DNA of 64,000 bases from Acinetobacter pittii ATCC 19004 = CIP 70.29 (GCF_000369045.1 NZ_KB849796.1:1-64000), one strand, 5' to 3'; numbered from the stretch's first letter, positions 45,691-57,315 are shown. Numbers and translations are program-made. The notes: generated by a model from the letters alone, not told the origin.

Positions 45691-46224
45691 TTATTTCTTC
45701 TTAGCTTCTTTACGAAGAATGACTTCATCCGAATAACGAACACCTTTACCTTTATATGGTTCAGGAGAACGATATGCACGGATTTCTGCCGCTACTTGAC
45801 CTAACAACTGCTTGTTTGCTGATTTCAAAATGATTTCAGTAGCAGTTGGAGTTTCCGCTGTTACACCTTCAGGTAAAGCGTAGTCAATTGGGTGTGAAAA
45901 ACCAAGGTTAAGGTTTACAACAGTACCTTTAACCGCAGCTTTATAACCAACACCAACTAGCTGCAACTTACGTTCGAAGCCTTCACTAACCCCTTTTACA
46001 AGGTTATTCAATACAGCGCGAGCAGTACCAGCTTGCATCCAAGCATCTTTCGATTCTTTAACTGGAGCAAGTTGAAGTTTACCTTCTTCCTGTTTTAGCT
46101 CGACCAGCGCATGCAGGTTGAAAGACAATGTACCTTTGCTGCCTTTCACTTCGACCTGCCGGCCGTTCTGAGTAACTGCTACACCATTAGGTACAGTTAC
46201 TGGGGCTTTAGCCACACGAGACAT
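45691..46224 (-). CDS. rplF: 50S ribosomal protein L6
   Basis: 177 aa. [29 protein letters not shown] and the C-terminal [23 protein letters not shown] are L6 hallmarks. At the base of the L7/L12 stalk. Confidence 0.96.
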   Translation of the reverse strand: MSRVAKAPVTVPNGVAVTQNGRQVEVKGSKGTLSFNLHALVELKQEEGKLQLAPVKESKDAWMQAGTARAVLNNLVKGVSEGFERKLQLVGVGYKAAVKGTVVNLNLGFSHPIDYALPEGVTAETPTATEIILKSANKQLLGQVAAEIRAYRSPEPYKGKGVRYSDEVILRKEAKKK

Positions 46225-46237
46225 GAGGAATCACCTA

Positions 46238-46633
46238 TTAAGAAACAAAAGCAATAACTTCACCACCAACGCCCGCAGCACGTGCAGCGCGATCAGTCAT
46301 GATGCCTTTGCTTGTAGAAACAATTGCAATACCTAAACCTTGCTTAACGCTTGGAAGTTTATCTTTACCACGGTATTGGCGAAGACCTGGACGGCTTACG
46401 CGTTTAACCATTTCGATAACTGGTTTGCCTTCGAAATATTTTAAAGTAATTGTCAAAGTAGATTTTGTCTCTTCTTGAGCAACTTCTACATTTGAAATAT
46501 AACCTTCTTGTTGAAGTACGTTTGCAATTGCAACTTTCAACTTAGAAGAAGGCATAGAAACAGTTTGTTTCTTAGCCATTTGTGCGTTACGAACACGTGT
46601 TAGCATGTCGGCAACGGTATCTTGCATACTCAT
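46238..46633 (-). CDS. rpsH: 30S ribosomal protein S8
   Basis: 131 aa. [22 protein letters not shown] and [20 protein letters not shown]...GGEVIAFVS fit S8. In E. coli it is the autogenous repressor of the spc operon; the target site near rplE was not examined by folding here. Confidence 0.96.
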   Translation of the reverse strand: MSMQDTVADMLTRVRNAQMAKKQTVSMPSSKLKVAIANVLQQEGYISNVEVAQEETKSTLTITLKYFEGKPVIEMVKRVSRPGLRQYRGKDKLPSVKQGLGIAIVSTSKGIMTDRAARAAGVGGEVIAFVS

Positions 46634-46644
46634 TTAGTCGCTCC

Positions 46645-46950
46645 TTACCAGCTTGCCTTAACAACGCCTGGTACATCACCCTGCATTACTGTGTCACGTA
46701 ATTTGTTACGGCTTAAACCGAACTTACGGAAGTAACCATGAGGACGACCAGTTAAACCACAACGGTTACGAAGACGTACCGGAGATGCATTACGTGGCAA
46801 TGCTTGTAACTTTAACATCGCTTCGAAACGCTCTTCTTCACTTGCATTTACGTTTGCAATCGTAGCTTTTAATTCAGCACGTTTTGCAGCGTATTTAGCA
46901 ACTGTTTTTTCGCGTTTCAATTCGCGATTAATCATACCTTTCTTAGCCAT
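46645..46950 (-). CDS. rpsN: 30S ribosomal protein S14
   Basis: 101 aa, the long zinc-independent form: only one Cys in [22 protein letters not shown], no C-x2-C pair. Starts [15 protein letters not shown]. Confidence 0.96.
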   Translation of the reverse strand: MAKKGMINRELKREKTVAKYAAKRAELKATIANVNASEEERFEAMLKLQALPRNASPVRLRNRCGLTGRPHGYFRKFGLSRNKLRDTVMQGDVPGVVKASW

Positions 46951-46959
46951 ATCGACCTC

Positions 46960-47496
46960 TTATTTGAACGGGAAGCCGAATGCACGCATAAGCGCACGGC
47001 CTTCGTCATCGGTGCGAGCAGTCGTAGTAATAGTAATATCCATACCACGAATACGATCAATCTTATCGAAATCGATTTCAGGGAAAACGATTTGCTCTTT
47101 CAAACCCATTGAGTAGTTACCACGACCATCAAATGATTTCGAAGAGAAACCACGGAAGTCACGGATACGAGGGATTGCGATTGAGATCAAACGGTCCAAG
47201 AATTCGTACATTTGGTCGCCACGTAAAGTAACTTTACAACCAATCGGCCAACCATCACGGATTTTGAAACCAGCGATAGATTTACGAGCAAGTGTAATTA
47301 CTGGTTTTTGACCAGCAATTAATTGCATGTCGACTACAGCGCCATCTAATAATTTCTTATCAGTTGCAGCTGCGCCTACACCCATGTTTAGGGTAATTTT
47401 TGTGATGCGTGGAATTTCCATCACGTTCTTAATGCTAAGTTCTTCTTGTAACTTCGCTTTAAGTTCTTCGTTGTAACGTGCTTTAAGTCTGGCCAT
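46960..47496 (-). CDS. rplE: 50S ribosomal protein L5
   Basis: 178 aa. [30 protein letters not shown] and [24 protein letters not shown] define L5, the 5S rRNA-binding protein contacting the P-site tRNA. Confidence 0.96.
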   Translation of the reverse strand: MARLKARYNEELKAKLQEELSIKNVMEIPRITKITLNMGVGAAATDKKLLDGAVVDMQLIAGQKPVITLARKSIAGFKIRDGWPIGCKVTLRGDQMYEFLDRLISIAIPRIRDFRGFSSKSFDGRGNYSMGLKEQIVFPEIDFDKIDRIRGMDITITTTARTDDEGRALMRAFGFPFK

Positions 47497-47511
47497 TGCC
47501 TTTTCAACCTA

Positions 47512-47829
47512 TTACTTCGCTACCGCCACTGATTCACCATTTGATTTATAAACGCGAGTTTTCACGCCATCAATCACTTGGTAACCAACACGGTCAGCCT
47601 TCTGGGTTGTAGCATTTAAAATTGCCACGTTTGAAATATGAAGCGAAGCTTCTTGAGTAACGATACCGCCTTCAGCGCCAGTTACACGATTCGGCTTTTG
47701 ATGCTTCTTCACTAAGTTAAGGCCTTCAACCTTAACGCGGTCTTCAGAAACAGACAATACAGTACCCTGTTTGCCTTTTTCTTTACCTGCGATCACGATA
47801 ACTTGATCGCCTTTTTTAATCTTAGCCAT
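47512..47829 (-). CDS. rplX: 50S ribosomal protein L24
   Basis: 105 aa with the KOW motif GDQVIVIAGKEKGKQGTV near the N-terminus and NLVKKHQKP following. Assembly initiator of the large subunit. Confidence 0.96.
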   Translation of the reverse strand: MAKIKKGDQVIVIAGKEKGKQGTVLSVSEDRVKVEGLNLVKKHQKPNRVTGAEGGIVTQEASLHISNVAILNATTQKADRVGYQVIDGVKTRVYKSNGESVAVAK

Positions 47830-47838
47830 GATTGCCTC

Positions 47839-48207
47839 TTATAGAACTTCAGGAGCCAATGAAATGATTTTCATGAACTGTTCAGTACGAAGTTCACGAG
47901 TCACTGGTCCGAAGATACGAGTAGCAATCGGAGCTTTGTTGTTGTTCAGGATAACTGCAGCATTATCATCAAAACGGATCACAGAACCATCTGGACGACG
48001 AATGCCGAATTTAGTACGAACTACAACCGCATTCATCACGTCACCTTTTTTAACACGTGCGCGTGGGATTGCTTCTTTTACAGTAACTTTAATAATGTCG
48101 CCAACAGAAGCATAACGACGATGTGAACCACCAAGTACTTTAATACATTGTACGCGGCGAGCACCACTGTTGTCTGCTACGTCGAGCATAGTTTCGGTTT
48201 GAATCAT
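47839..48207 (-). CDS. rplN: 50S ribosomal protein L14
   Basis: 122 aa starting [28 protein letters not shown] longer open frame adds 11 residues upstream ([11 protein letters not shown]) that are not part of L14, so I use the internal ATG. The spc part of the cluster conventionally begins here, after a 92-base gap. Confidence 0.95.
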
Positions 48208-48299
48208 TGCCCTACTCCAAAACCGAGCATCACCGGTCACAATTTCGAAAGGCTCAAAGAGTACTCGAAATTGACCGATGATGCAACAAGAACGTCGAA

Positions 48300-48557
48300 T
48301 TACTCAGCAGCTGCTTCAACTACTTCCACTAAAGTCCAAGCTTTAGTTTTAGAAATTGGGCGGCTTTCTTTAATGGTCACAACATCGCCAAGTTTAGCAA
48401 CATTGTTCTCATCATGAGCGTGTAACTTAGTTGAACGGCGAATTGATTTGCCATACAACGGGTGTTGAACGCGGCGTTCGATAAGAACAACAATAGACTT
48501 GTCCATTTTGTCGCTTACTACTTTGCCGGTTAACGTGCGGACTGTTTTTTCACTCAT
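48300..48557 (-). CDS. rpsQ: 30S ribosomal protein S17
   Basis: 85 aa. [31 protein letters not shown] and [17 protein letters not shown] are S17 signatures. Overlaps the rpmC stop by 4 bases (ATGA), implying translational coupling. Confidence 0.96.
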   Translation of the reverse strand: MSEKTVRTLTGKVVSDKMDKSIVVLIERRVQHPLYGKSIRRSTKLHAHDENNVAKLGDVVTIKESRPISKTKAWTLVEVVEAAAE

Positions 48558-48751
48558 TGTCCGTTCCCCTGTTTTTCGGTAAGGAGTGTCTTAATACGAG
48601 CAATTGTCTTACGAGCAACTTGCACTTCATGCGATTTACCCAACTGACCAGTTGCTTTCGCCATACGAAGACGGAATTGATTAAGCTGTTGCTCATCAAG
48701 CAAAGCTTTCAACTCTTCTACCGATTTTTCACGTAGATCTTTAGTTTTCAT
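48554..48751 (-). CDS. rpmC: 50S ribosomal protein L29
   Basis: 65 aa, two-helix protein: [37 protein letters not shown]. Its start overlaps the rplP stop by one base (TAATG) and its end overlaps rpsQ. Confidence 0.96.
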
Positions 48752-49164
48752 TACATTACCGTCCGAGTCACGATAGTGGTTTTAAACGGAAGTTTAGCAG
48801 CAGCTAAAGCAAATGCTTCACGCGCTAATTCTTCGTTCACACCTTCAATTTCGTACAGGATCTTACCTGGTTGGATCTGGCAAACCCAGTACTCCACGCT
48901 ACCCTTACCTTTACCCATACGCACTTCAAGAGGCTTTTGAGTAATTGGTTTATCCGGGAATACGCGAATAAAGATTTTACCACCACGCTTAATACGGCGG
49001 CTAATAGTACGACGTGCAGCTTCAATCTGACGAGCAGTCATACGACCACGTTCAGTTGCTTTGATTGCAATCGAACCAAATGATACTGTACTACCACGAT
49101 GCGCTAGACCAGTATTACGGCCTTTGTGCACCTTACGGAATTTGGTACGTTTAGGTTGCAACAT
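48751..49164 (-). CDS. rplP: 50S ribosomal protein L16
   Basis: 137 aa. [21 protein letters not shown] and [25 protein letters not shown] are diagnostic. Lies near the A-site; Arg of the [24 protein letters not shown] loop is the hydroxylation site in some species. Confidence 0.96.
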   Translation of the reverse strand: MLQPKRTKFRKVHKGRNTGLAHRGSTVSFGSIAIKATERGRMTARQIEAARRTISRRIKRGGKIFIRVFPDKPITQKPLEVRMGKGKGSVEYWVCQIQPGKILYEIEGVNEELAREAFALAAAKLPFKTTIVTRTVM

Positions 49165-49167
49165 GGA

Positions 49168-49920
49168 TTATTCTCCCTTGTCAGCAGCACGGTCACCGCG
49201 ACGACCACGACGCTCTTGACCTTCACCACGACCACGACCACGTTTAGCTGGACGATCTTCAGCAGGAGCAGGGTTCATGACTTGTTTCATGCCACCTAAA
49301 ATCTCGCCACGGAAAATCCAAACTTTAACACCAATCGTACCGTAAGTTGTTTCTGCACGCATAGTTGCATAGTCAATGTCTGCACGTAGCGTATGTAAAG
49401 GTACACGACCTTCACGATACCATTCTGTACGAGCAATCTCTGCACCACCTAAACGGCCAGACACTTCAACTTTGATACCTTTAGCACCAGCACGCATAGT
49501 GTTTTGAACCGCACGCTTCATAGCACGACGGAACATTACACGCTTTTCTAATTGAGAAGCGATTGCTTCAGCAACTAAACGCGCATCTAAGTCTGGGCGA
49601 TCAATTTCGTTGATACTTACTTGCGCTGGAACACCCATAATGCTGGTAAGTTCGCGCTGTAATTTCTCAATATCTTCGCCTTTTTTACCGATTACGATAC
49701 CAGGACGAGCTGTGCTAATAGTTACTTTAGCAGCGCCTGATGGACGTTCGATAAGAATGTTGCTTACCATCGCATTCTTAAGTTTTTTAGTTAAAAACTC
49801 ACGAACTTGAAGATCTTTAAGCAAGTATTCAGCGTATTGTTTCGGATTCGCATACCAGTTAGCGTTATGACGTTTCACAACACCTAGGCGGATACCGATT
49901 GGATGAACCTTCTGACCCAT
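49168..49920 (-). CDS. rpsC: 30S ribosomal protein S3
   Basis: 250 aa. [24 protein letters not shown], the KH domain with [18 protein letters not shown], and the C-terminal S3 domain are present; the tail is Arg/Gly-rich ([16 protein letters not shown]), longer than in E. coli. Confidence 0.96.
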   Translation of the reverse strand: MGQKVHPIGIRLGVVKRHNANWYANPKQYAEYLLKDLQVREFLTKKLKNAMVSNILIERPSGAAKVTISTARPGIVIGKKGEDIEKLQRELTSIMGVPAQVSINEIDRPDLDARLVAEAIASQLEKRVMFRRAMKRAVQNTMRAGAKGIKVEVSGRLGGAEIARTEWYREGRVPLHTLRADIDYATMRAETTYGTIGVKVWIFRGEILGGMKQVMNPAPAEDRPAKRGRGRGEGQERRGRRGDRAADKGE

Positions 49921-49921
49921 A

Positions 49922-50254
49922 TCAAACCCCTACCTTAACGGTGATGTGACAAGTACGCTTAGTAATACGATCTGCACGGCCTTTAGCACGTGGCATAATA
50001 CGTTTAAGGCTCATGCCTTCGTCAACGTAAATCGTAGATACTTTAAGATCGTCAACATCTAAACTGTTATTGTGTTCAGCGTTTGCAATCGCAGATTCCA
50101 ATGCTTTTTTTACTAAAACAGCAGCTTTTTTATTGCTGAAGTTTAAGATATTTAAAGCATGCGCAACAGATTTGCCGCGAATAAGATCTGCAACCAAACG
50201 TGCTTTCTGTGCCGAGATAGCGGCACCGCGTAATTTAGCAGTTACTTCCATCAT
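49922..50254 (-). CDS. rplV: 50S ribosomal protein L22
   Basis: 110 aa (109 if the second Met is used). [26 protein letters not shown] and the beta-hairpin [18 protein letters not shown] that lines the exit tunnel are present. One base before rpsC. Confidence 0.96.
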
Positions 50255-50262
50255 GACACCTA

Positions 50263-50538
50263 TTAACGTTTAGATTTCTTGTCAACACCGTGACCACGAT
50301 AGGTACGAGTTGGCGCGAATTCACCGAGTTTATGACCAACCATATGCTCAGTAACAATTACTGGAACGTGGTTACGACCATTATGAACAGAAATTGTTAA
50401 ACCAACAAAATCTGGAAGGATCATCGAACGACGAGACCAAGTTTTAATCGGCTTGCGAGAGTTACTAGCAACAGCCGCTTCAACCTTAGCGAACAAGTGC
50501 GCATCGACGAATGGGCCTTTTTTCAGAGAACGAGGCAT
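50263..50538 (-). CDS. rpsS: 30S ribosomal protein S19
   Basis: 91 aa. [34 protein letters not shown] and [15 protein letters not shown] are S19 signatures. Confidence 0.96.
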
Positions 50539-50551
50539 TAGTCAGATTCCT

Positions 50552-51376
50552 TTACTTGACGCGACGGTCGCGAATAATCATCTTAGTCGTACGCTTATTG
50601 GTACGTGTCTTGTACCCTTTAGCTTTTTGACCCCATGGGCTTACAGGTTGAATACCTTTGTTACGCCCTTCACCACCACCGTGCGGGTGATCAATCGGGT
50701 TCATCGCCATACCACGTACGGTAGGACGAACACCACGCCAGCGCGAAGCACCAGCTTTACCCAATGAACGAAGGTTGTTTTCTTGGTTAGAAACTTCACC
50801 AATTACAGCACGGCATTCAACATGTACTTTACGCATTTCGCCTGAACGAAGACGAATAATTGCGTAAGAACCATCACGACCCAACAACTGAACAGAAGCA
50901 CCAGCTGAACGCGCTAATTGCGCACCCTTACCAATTTTAAGTTCAACGTTATGAAGTGTAGAACCGATCGGCATATTACGAAGTGGCAAGCAGTTACCTG
51001 GACGAATTGGAGCATCGTTACCAGATTGTACTTTATCGCCAGCACGTAAGCCTTTAGGTGCGATGATATAACGACGCTCACCATCAGCATATTTCAACAA
51101 AGCAATATGTGCTGTACGGTTTGGATCGTATTCAATACGCTCTACAACAGCTGGGATGCTGTCTTTGTTACGTTTGAAGTCAACGATACGGTAGTGTTGT
51201 TTATGACCACCACCAACGTGACGAGTAGTAATGTGACCGTTGTTATTACGACCACCAGTACGTTTTTTAGCTTCAACCAACGGTGCGTAAGGAGCGCCTT
51301 TGTGAAGATGGTCATGAACCACTTTCTCTACAAAGCGACGTCCTGGAGACGTTGGCTTACATTTTTGAATCGGCAT
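50552..51376 (-). CDS. rplB: 50S ribosomal protein L2
   Basis: 274 aa. [19 protein letters not shown] start, [17 protein letters not shown], and [16 protein letters not shown] with the conserved His near the peptidyl-transferase centre. Confidence 0.97.
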   Translation of the reverse strand: MPIQKCKPTSPGRRFVEKVVHDHLHKGAPYAPLVEAKKRTGGRNNNGHITTRHVGGGHKQHYRIVDFKRNKDSIPAVVERIEYDPNRTAHIALLKYADGERRYIIAPKGLRAGDKVQSGNDAPIRPGNCLPLRNMPIGSTLHNVELKIGKGAQLARSAGASVQLLGRDGSYAIIRLRSGEMRKVHVECRAVIGEVSNQENNLRSLGKAGASRWRGVRPTVRGMAMNPIDHPHGGGEGRNKGIQPVSPWGQKAKGYKTRTNKRTTKMIIRDRRVK

Positions 51377-51387
51377 AATTTTCGTCC

Positions 51388-51708
51388 TTATTCCGCTGCG
51401 CTTTCAGCGGTATCGCCCAAGTCAGCCATTTCAACATCTTGGCCAGCTTTCAGGGTGACGTATGCTTTTTTAACATCAGAACGGCGTCCCAATGTACGAC
51501 CAAAGCGCTTAGTCTTACCTTTAGTAATAGTTGTGTTAACTTTAACAACTTCTACACCAAAAAGTTTTTCAACTGCTTTTTTGATTTCAAGTTTAGTAGC
51601 ATTGATGTCTACTTTAAATACTTGAACACCAACAGTATCACCTAATACTTGTGCCTTTTCTGAGAAGACTGGTCCTTTTAGGACTTGATAGATACGTTCG
51701 TTGTTCAT
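51388..51708 (-). CDS. rplW: 50S ribosomal protein L23
   Basis: 106 aa. [19 protein letters not shown] and [25 protein letters not shown]. Docking site for trigger factor and SRP at the exit tunnel. Overlaps rplD by 4 bases. Confidence 0.96.
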   Translation of the reverse strand: MNNERIYQVLKGPVFSEKAQVLGDTVGVQVFKVDINATKLEIKKAVEKLFGVEVVKVNTTITKGKTKRFGRTLGRRSDVKKAYVTLKAGQDVEMADLGDTAESAAE

Positions 51709-52307
51709 CCGAGTTCTACCTCAATTTTCTTAGCAGCAGCTACAGACATCACAACTTTATCAAACGCGATCAAGCTTACAGGATCGATTGCAGTTGCATC
51801 TACCACATCTACATGCGGAAGGTTGCGTGCTGCAAGATATAAGTTCTCATCTACAGCGTCAGTAACGATTAATGCACGAGCAGCATTTAAGTCGTTAAGC
51901 TTTGCAAGCAATTCTTTAGTTTTTGGAGCTGCAACTGCAAACTCTTCAACTAATACAAGACGATCTTGGCGAACAAGTTCAGCTAAGATACATTGCATTG
52001 CACCGCGGTACATCTTACGGTTTACTTTTTGAGACCAATCTTGTGGACGAGCAGCAAAAGTTTTACCCCCGCCAACCCAGATAGGGCTACGAATAGAACC
52101 CGCACGAGCACGACCAGTACCTTTTTGACGGAATGGCTTTTTACCACCGCCAGAAACGTCTGCACGTGATTTTTGAGCACGAGTACCTTGACGACCACCT
52201 GCTAAGTAAGCAGTAACAACTTGGTGTACAAGAGCTTCGTTAAATTCACGTCCGAAAGCAACTTCAGACAATTCAACAGCAGAGCCGGAAACAGTTTTCA
52301 AATTCAC
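51705..52307 (-). CDS. rplD: 50S ribosomal protein L4
   Basis: 200 aa. [38 protein letters not shown] is the tunnel loop. In E. coli L4 also represses the S10 operon through its leader; the leader here has hairpins but equivalence is unproven. Confidence 0.96.
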   Translation of the reverse strand: MNLKTVSGSAVELSEVAFGREFNEALVHQVVTAYLAGGRQGTRAQKSRADVSGGGKKPFRQKGTGRARAGSIRSPIWVGGGKTFAARPQDWSQKVNRKMYRGAMQCILAELVRQDRLVLVEEFAVAAPKTKELLAKLNDLNAARALIVTDAVDENLYLAARNLPHVDVVDATAIDPVSLIAFDKVVMSVAAAKKIEVELG

Positions 52308-52318
52308 GGTATTTCCCC

Positions 52319-52957
52319 TCAGGCCTTGATGGTAGGACGTACAATCACGTCACCGCCAGTTGCACCAGGAATTGCACCTTTAACAACTAAAACAGAACGT
52401 TCAGCGTCAATAGATACGATTTCAAGACCTTGTACTGTTACGCGTTCATCACCTAAGTGACCAGCCATTTTCTTGCCTTTGAACACGCGCCCAGGAGTCT
52501 GGTTTTGACCTGTAGAACCTAATACACGGTGAGAAACTGAGTTACCGTGAGTAGCGTCTTGGGTACGGAAGTTCCAACGTTTAACACCACCTTGGAAACC
52601 TTTACCTTTTGATTGACCAGTTACGTCAACTACTTGACCAACTGTGAACAAATCAACGCCAATAGTACCGCCAACTTCACGGCCTTCAAGCTCAGCTTCA
52701 GTAACACGGAACTCTTTAACTAAACGACCAGCAGCAACACCAGCTTTCGCGAAGTGACCTTTCTGAGCGTTAGTTACGCGAGATTCGCGACGTTCACCAG
52801 TAGTTACTTGAACAGCTTGATAACCATCAGTTTCAAGTGTTTTGATTTGCGTAATGCGGTTTGGATCGACTTCGATGACTGTAACAGGTACAGAAACACC
52901 TGCATCTGTAAAGATGCGAGTCATACCACATTTGCGACCGACTAAACCAATAGCCAT
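52319..52957 (-). CDS. rplC: 50S ribosomal protein L3
   Basis: 212 aa starting [20 protein letters not shown]; two extra codons upstream (MH) are unlikely. The [23 protein letters not shown] loop holds the Gln that PrmB methylates in relatives. Confidence 0.95.
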   Translation of the reverse strand: MAIGLVGRKCGMTRIFTDAGVSVPVTVIEVDPNRITQIKTLETDGYQAVQVTTGERRESRVTNAQKGHFAKAGVAAGRLVKEFRVTEAELEGREVGGTIGVDLFTVGQVVDVTGQSKGKGFQGGVKRWNFRTQDATHGNSVSHRVLGSTGQNQTPGRVFKGKKMAGHLGDERVTVQGLEIVSIDAERSVLVVKGAIPGATGGDVIVRPTIKA

Positions 52958-53015
52958 GTGCATAAACCTCTAAAAAAGCGGCCTAATTAACTTAGAAGTT
53001 AATCAACCGAAAGCC

Positions 53016-53327
53016 TTAACCCAAAGCGATCTGAACATCAACACCAGCCGCAAGATCTAATTTCATCAATGCATCAACAGTTTTATCTGTAGGTTGAACG
53101 ATATCGATCAAACGTTTGTAGGTGCGGATTTCGTACTGGTCACGCGCATCTTTGTTAACGTGCGGTGAAGTAAGAACGTTGAAGCGTTCGATGCGAGTAG
53201 GCATCGGAATTGGACCACAAACTTGTGCGCCAGTACGCTTAGCGGTTTCTACGATCTCTTGAGCAGATTGATCAATCAGACGATGATCAAAAGACTTCAA
53301 ACGGATACGAATTCTCTGGTTAGACAT
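53016..53327 (-). CDS. rpsJ: 30S ribosomal protein S10 (NusE)
   Basis: 103 aa starting [22 protein letters not shown]. The frame extends 12 codons upstream but that part lies in the leader. [36 protein letters not shown] is typical. First gene of the S10-spc-alpha block; also an antitermination factor. Confidence 0.96.
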
Positions 53328-53419
53328 ACCAGTAAACTCCAAGCCAAACATATAAAGAATCACCCTTGACGCATCTCACCTATTGGTAAGTGTCAAAGGC
53401 AGTGAAAATCACTAAGGTC

Positions 53420-53490
53420 ATGATCGATGCCACGACTGTAATGCACATTTACTACTTTCTTCGCAGTAAATGCCCCTCCTTTTGAGGGTC
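53420..53490 (-). promoter_or_regulatory. S10 operon leader hairpins
   Basis: The ~160-base leader between the promoter and rpsJ contains CCCTC-AAAAG-GAGGG and then CATTTACT pairing with AGTAAATG over an 11-base loop. They could host L4-type autogenous control or only stabilise the mRNA. Confidence 0.45.
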
Positions 53491-53494
53491 GCCC

Positions 53495-53523
53495 ATTATA
53501 ACGATTGTTTAAGTCTTATGCAA
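53495..53523 (-). promoter_or_regulatory. Promoter of the S10-spc-alpha cluster
   Basis: TTGCAT, 17 bases, TATAAT on the minus strand, followed by G-rich sequence; the best sigma70 match in this part of the window. No other promoter this strong lies inside the block, so most of its genes probably depend on it. Confidence 0.75.
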
Positions 53524-53580
53524 TTCTCTTTTTCTATTTTTTGTTCAAAACGCACTTTAACCTAGTATTCTCAACTCACT

Positions 53581-54309
53581 CTAGGCATTTATGACAAATT
53601 CAATCGCTTTATTTAAGAGTTGATTACCTTGTTCAAATTTTTGTGCTTCTGAATATTGCAGTTCACTCACAGGCTGAACATATTCCCCATTAAAAATAGA
53701 TAGCTCTTCTTCATTTTCAAGCAAGAGTTCTAACGTTGCTGGCGTCATTTCTGGATGAAATTGAAAACCAAGCACATTTTTTCCAATTTGATACATCTGA
53801 TTACGACAAGCTATATTCTCGGCTAAGTGTATAGCACCTTTGGGTATTTCAAATGTCTCGCTATGCCACTGCATCACCTTTATCTTTTCAGGCAATGGAA
53901 AGCTGTCTTGAGGTAAATTTGCTACCCTTTGAACTGTCGACCAGCCAAGTTCCTGATAGCGGTTTCGACTGACTGCAGCGCCTAGTGCATTAGCAATTAG
54001 CTGCCCACCCAAACAGAGACCTATAGCAGGCTTTCCTGCTGCTAAATAACGACGCAACCATCTTTTCTCTATCTTAAGCCATGGATAATTCGCCTCATCA
54101 TTTACACTCATGGTGCCACCCATGACTAATAATAAGTCAACCTCATCAATTTGTGGTAAAGCTTCTATTTCAAGTGACCGATCAACCGGAAGTGCAAAAA
54201 ACTCCGTAGAACTAATAGTCGCGTGGTGAGCTTTTAAAAATGAATAACAACTCCCAAAACCCTCACCCGCGATATGTTGAAAATAATGAACTCTTAAATG
54301 CGACTTCAT
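53581..54309 (-). CDS. Class I glutamine amidotransferase-like protein
   Basis: 242 aa. The nucleophile-elbow motif GLCLGGQLIA (Cys about residue 99) and the His-Glu pair of FQFHPEM are complete, so an active GATase domain. No synthetase domain is fused and none is adjacent; similar to YfeJ/GMP-synthase-like free-standing amidotransferases, substrate unknown. I start at MKSHLRVHYFQH; a longer frame adds 19 residues without family similarity. Confidence 0.85.
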   Translation of the reverse strand: MKSHLRVHYFQHIAGEGFGSCYSFLKAHHATISSTEFFALPVDRSLEIEALPQIDEVDLLLVMGGTMSVNDEANYPWLKIEKRWLRRYLAAGKPAIGLCLGGQLIANALGAAVSRNRYQELGWSTVQRVANLPQDSFPLPEKIKVMQWHSETFEIPKGAIHLAENIACRNQMYQIGKNVLGFQFHPEMTPATLELLLENEEELSIFNGEYVQPVSELQYSEAQKFEQGNQLLNKAIEFVINA

Positions 54310-54477
54310 GCGCTTAAACCTATTGTTGTTAGAATGTTGTAGTGGTCTTTGCAAAAATAAAGCCAAGTTTTTGTTTTATAGGTCTACTGTAACGAAACGT
54401 CTTACAAAACTTTATAAATCTAGCGAAGAATTTAAATTTCTCTTAATCTAACTTTATCATTTAAAACATAATGCACT

Positions 54478-55668
54478 ATGAAAAAGCATAACGATTTCCA
54501 GACTCGTCTCATTCATGCCCCAAGAAAGGCTCCGCAATTCATTGAAACGGTGCAACCTCCCTTATTTCGCGCATCGACTATCATTTTCAAATCAACTTCG
54601 CACCTTTTTGATCGTCACTGGACTGATAAGTATGACTATAGCTATGGAACACATGGCACCCCTACTACATTCACCTTAGGCGACAATATTGCGCAAATTG
54701 AAGGTGGTTTGCATTGTTTGCTTGCACCGAGTGGCCTATCCGCAATTAATATTGTGAACTCAGCATTTTTAAGCACTAATGATGAAGTATGGGTTCCAGA
54801 CAATATTTACGGGCCAAATCTAGAACATTTAACTTATCTACAAAGTCAATATGGCATTATTGTTAAAGTATATAACCCCATTGACGCTGCAAGTTTTCAA
54901 CCTACCGAAAGAAGTAAACTATTATGGTTAGAAGCTGCAGGTTCAGTTACTTTAGAATTCCCTGATCTTAAAAATCTAGTCAAGAAAGCTAAAAAGCATG
55001 GTGTATTGACAGCTCTAGATAACACTTGGGGAGCTGGGCTTGCGTTTAATGCTTTTAATTTTTCTGATGAACATCTATCAGTCGATTTAACCGTTCACGC
55101 ATTAACAAAATATCCAAGTGGTGGTGGTGACATCCTAATGGGCAGCATTGTAACTCGTGATGAGAAACTTCATCACCGCCTATTCCGCACACACGCCATT
55201 TTAGGCATCGCAATCTCTGGAGATGATGCGGCTCAAGTTCAACGCAGCCTTGCTCATATGTCTTTACGCTATGAACAACAGTCAACCAATGCTCACACTC
55301 TACTTAAATGGCTAAAGAACCAGCCTCAATTTGCACAAGTTCTACACCCAAGTGATGAATCCTCACCAGGCCATCAATATTGGCAAGAAATCTGCATAGA
55401 CGGTCAAAGTGCTGGCTTAGTGAGTGTTATTTTTAAACCTGAATATGACATTACAGCAGTACGTCGTTTCTGCGATGCATTAGAGTTATTTAAGCTCGGT
55501 TTTAGCTGGGGTGGACCCGTTAGCCTGATTATGCTTTATGATTTAAAAATGATGAGAAAGCTTGAGAATACACATTTACAACAAGGATTATTGGTTCGAT
55601 TCTGTATAGGACTAGAAGATCCGCAAGATTTGATACAAGATATCGAAAATGCACTGAAACAACTGTAA
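54478..55668 (+). CDS. metC: Cystathionine beta-lyase / Cys-Met metabolism PLP enzyme
   Basis: 396-aa PLP enzyme. The cofactor Lys (about residue 211) is in HALTKYPSGGGDILMG, preceded by ALDNTWGAGLAFN, where the Asp that contacts the pyridine nitrogen lies. The opening TRLIHAPRKAPQFIETVQPPLFRAST fits MetC. It converts cystathionine to homocysteine in methionine synthesis; a related gamma-lyase or beta-lyase role cannot be excluded. Confidence 0.87.
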   Translation: MKKHNDFQTRLIHAPRKAPQFIETVQPPLFRASTIIFKSTSHLFDRHWTDKYDYSYGTHGTPTTFTLGDNIAQIEGGLHCLLAPSGLSAINIVNSAFLSTNDEVWVPDNIYGPNLEHLTYLQSQYGIIVKVYNPIDAASFQPTERSKLLWLEAAGSVTLEFPDLKNLVKKAKKHGVLTALDNTWGAGLAFNAFNFSDEHLSVDLTVHALTKYPSGGGDILMGSIVTRDEKLHHRLFRTHAILGIAISGDDAAQVQRSLAHMSLRYEQQSTNAHTLLKWLKNQPQFAQVLHPSDESSPGHQYWQEICIDGQSAGLVSVIFKPEYDITAVRRFCDALELFKLGFSWGGPVSLIMLYDLKMMRKLENTHLQQGLLVRFCIGLEDPQDLIQDIENALKQL

Positions 55669-55710
55669 AACGACAAGATTATAGTGACTCAAACCATAGG
55701 ATAAAAATAT

Positions 55711-57258
55711 ATGGGTACACCGATTGTTATTGCTAAAAATATTAAGGACACATCAAAAGAAATTGTTTTACTTCCCCAGTTTGCTAACCGTCATGGACTT
55801 ATTGCAGGCGCGACAGGTACAGGTAAAACAGTTACGTTAAAAGTTCTAGCAGAGAGTTTCTCTCGAATCGGTGTGCCGGTATTTCTTGCCGATGCTAAAG
55901 GCGATGTTTCGAGTCTTGCAAAAGCTGGTGAAGCTTCGGATAAATTTAATGAACGCTTAAAACTTTTACAAATTGATAGTGTTCCATTTGCAGCGAATCC
56001 AGTTGTTTTTTGGGATTTATTTGGTCAGCAAGGTCATCCTATCCGAACCACCATTTCTGAAATTGGGCCAATTTTATTAGCACGCATACTAAACTTAAAT
56101 GATACCCAAGAAGGTGTTTTATCTGCTGTATTCCGTATTGCAGATGACCAAGGTTTACTTTTAGTCGATTTTAAAGACTTAAAAGCCATGATCACTTTTG
56201 TGAGTGAACATGCAGCTGAATTTAAAGCTGAATATGGCAATTTATCTCCAGCAAGCCTAGGCGCTATTCAGCGCAATTTATTAGCACTTGCCGACCAAGG
56301 TGGAGAACAGTTCTTTGGGGAACCAGCTTTAAATATTCTGGATTTTATCCAAACTGATGCAAACGGACACGGCTATATCAATATTCTTGCTGCCGACAAG
56401 CTCATGAATACACCTAAGTTATATGCCACTTTCCTCTTATGGATGCTTTCAGAGCTATTTGAACAGCTACCAGAAGTCGGTGACATGGATAAACCTAAAC
56501 TCGTGTTTTTCTTTGATGAAGCTCACTTATTATTTGATAATGCCAGCCAAGCACTCCAAGACAAGATTGAACAAGTTGTACGTTTAATCCGCTCCAAAGG
56601 GGTGGGTATCTACTTTATTACTCAAAACCCACTCGATTTACCCGAAAGCGTTCTTGGTCAACTTGGTAATCGCGTTCAACATGCATTACGTGCATTCACC
56701 CCTAAAGATCAAAAAGCTGTAAAAACCGCAGCAGACACTTTCCGTGCTAATCCAGAGTTTAAAGTTGATGAAGCTATTACCCAACTTGGTGTTGGTGAGG
56801 CACTCATTAGCTGTCTAGATGAACAAGGTACGCCACAGATTGTAGAACGTGGTTGGGTTATGCCTCCGTACTCTGCATTTACACCGATCACTCCAGAAGA
56901 GCGTCAGACTTTAATCTCGCAAAGTATTATTGCTGGAGTTTATGAACAAGCTGTAGATCGTGATAGTGCCTATGAAATGCTACAGAATAAAGTTGCTGAA
57001 CGCGAACAACAGCAGCAAGACACCGAACTTGCAAAACAACAAGCTAAAGAACAAGAAACTTTAGCAAAACAGCAAGCTAAAGAGCAGGAACGTTTGGCAC
57101 GTGAGCAATTAAAAGAGGAAGAAAGAGCAGCCCGTGAACGAGCTAAACTCACACAAGACATTGTTGGAACTTTTGCCAAAAGTGCTGCACGCAGTTTAGG
57201 AGGAAGTACCGGCCAAAAACTCGTAAGGGGCTTGCTCGGCTCTTTATTTGGTAAATAA
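55711..57258 (+). CDS. DUF853/HerA-like ATPase (YjgR)
   Basis: 515-aa P-loop ATPase. Walker A GATGTGKT is at residues 33-40, Walker [12 protein letters not shown] near 265-275, and a [13 protein letters not shown] sensor follows. A Gln/Lys/Glu-rich coiled coil (about 425-490) precedes a Gly/Ser tail ([25 protein letters not shown]). Matches the YjgR/DUF853 branch of HerA-FtsK ATPases; biological role not established. Confidence 0.86.
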   Translation: MGTPIVIAKNIKDTSKEIVLLPQFANRHGLIAGATGTGKTVTLKVLAESFSRIGVPVFLADAKGDVSSLAKAGEASDKFNERLKLLQIDSVPFAANPVVFWDLFGQQGHPIRTTISEIGPILLARILNLNDTQEGVLSAVFRIADDQGLLLVDFKDLKAMITFVSEHAAEFKAEYGNLSPASLGAIQRNLLALADQGGEQFFGEPALNILDFIQTDANGHGYINILAADKLMNTPKLYATFLLWMLSELFEQLPEVGDMDKPKLVFFFDEAHLLFDNASQALQDKIEQVVRLIRSKGVGIYFITQNPLDLPESVLGQLGNRVQHALRAFTPKDQKAVKTAADTFRANPEFKVDEAITQLGVGEALISCLDEQGTPQIVERGWVMPPYSAFTPITPEERQTLISQSIIAGVYEQAVDRDSAYEMLQNKVAEREQQQQDTELAKQQAKEQETLAKQQAKEQERLAREQLKEEERAARERAKLTQDIVGTFAKSAARSLGGSTGQKLVRGLLGSLFGK

Positions 57259-57283
57259 AAATATTAAAAAAATTGCGTTAATT

Positions 57284-57315
57284 TTAGGGGATTTTATATC
57301 CCCTAATTTTTTTAT
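57284..57315 (+). terminator. Terminator between the YjgR-type gene and the globin gene
   Basis: TTAGGGG pairs with CCCCTAA over about 10 bases, followed by seven T. Confidence 0.8.

Noticed and set aside
51107..51625. 172-aa plus-strand frame across rplB and rplW
   Set aside because: Antisense to two essential ribosomal protein genes with perfect family matches; no ribosome site and odd composition.
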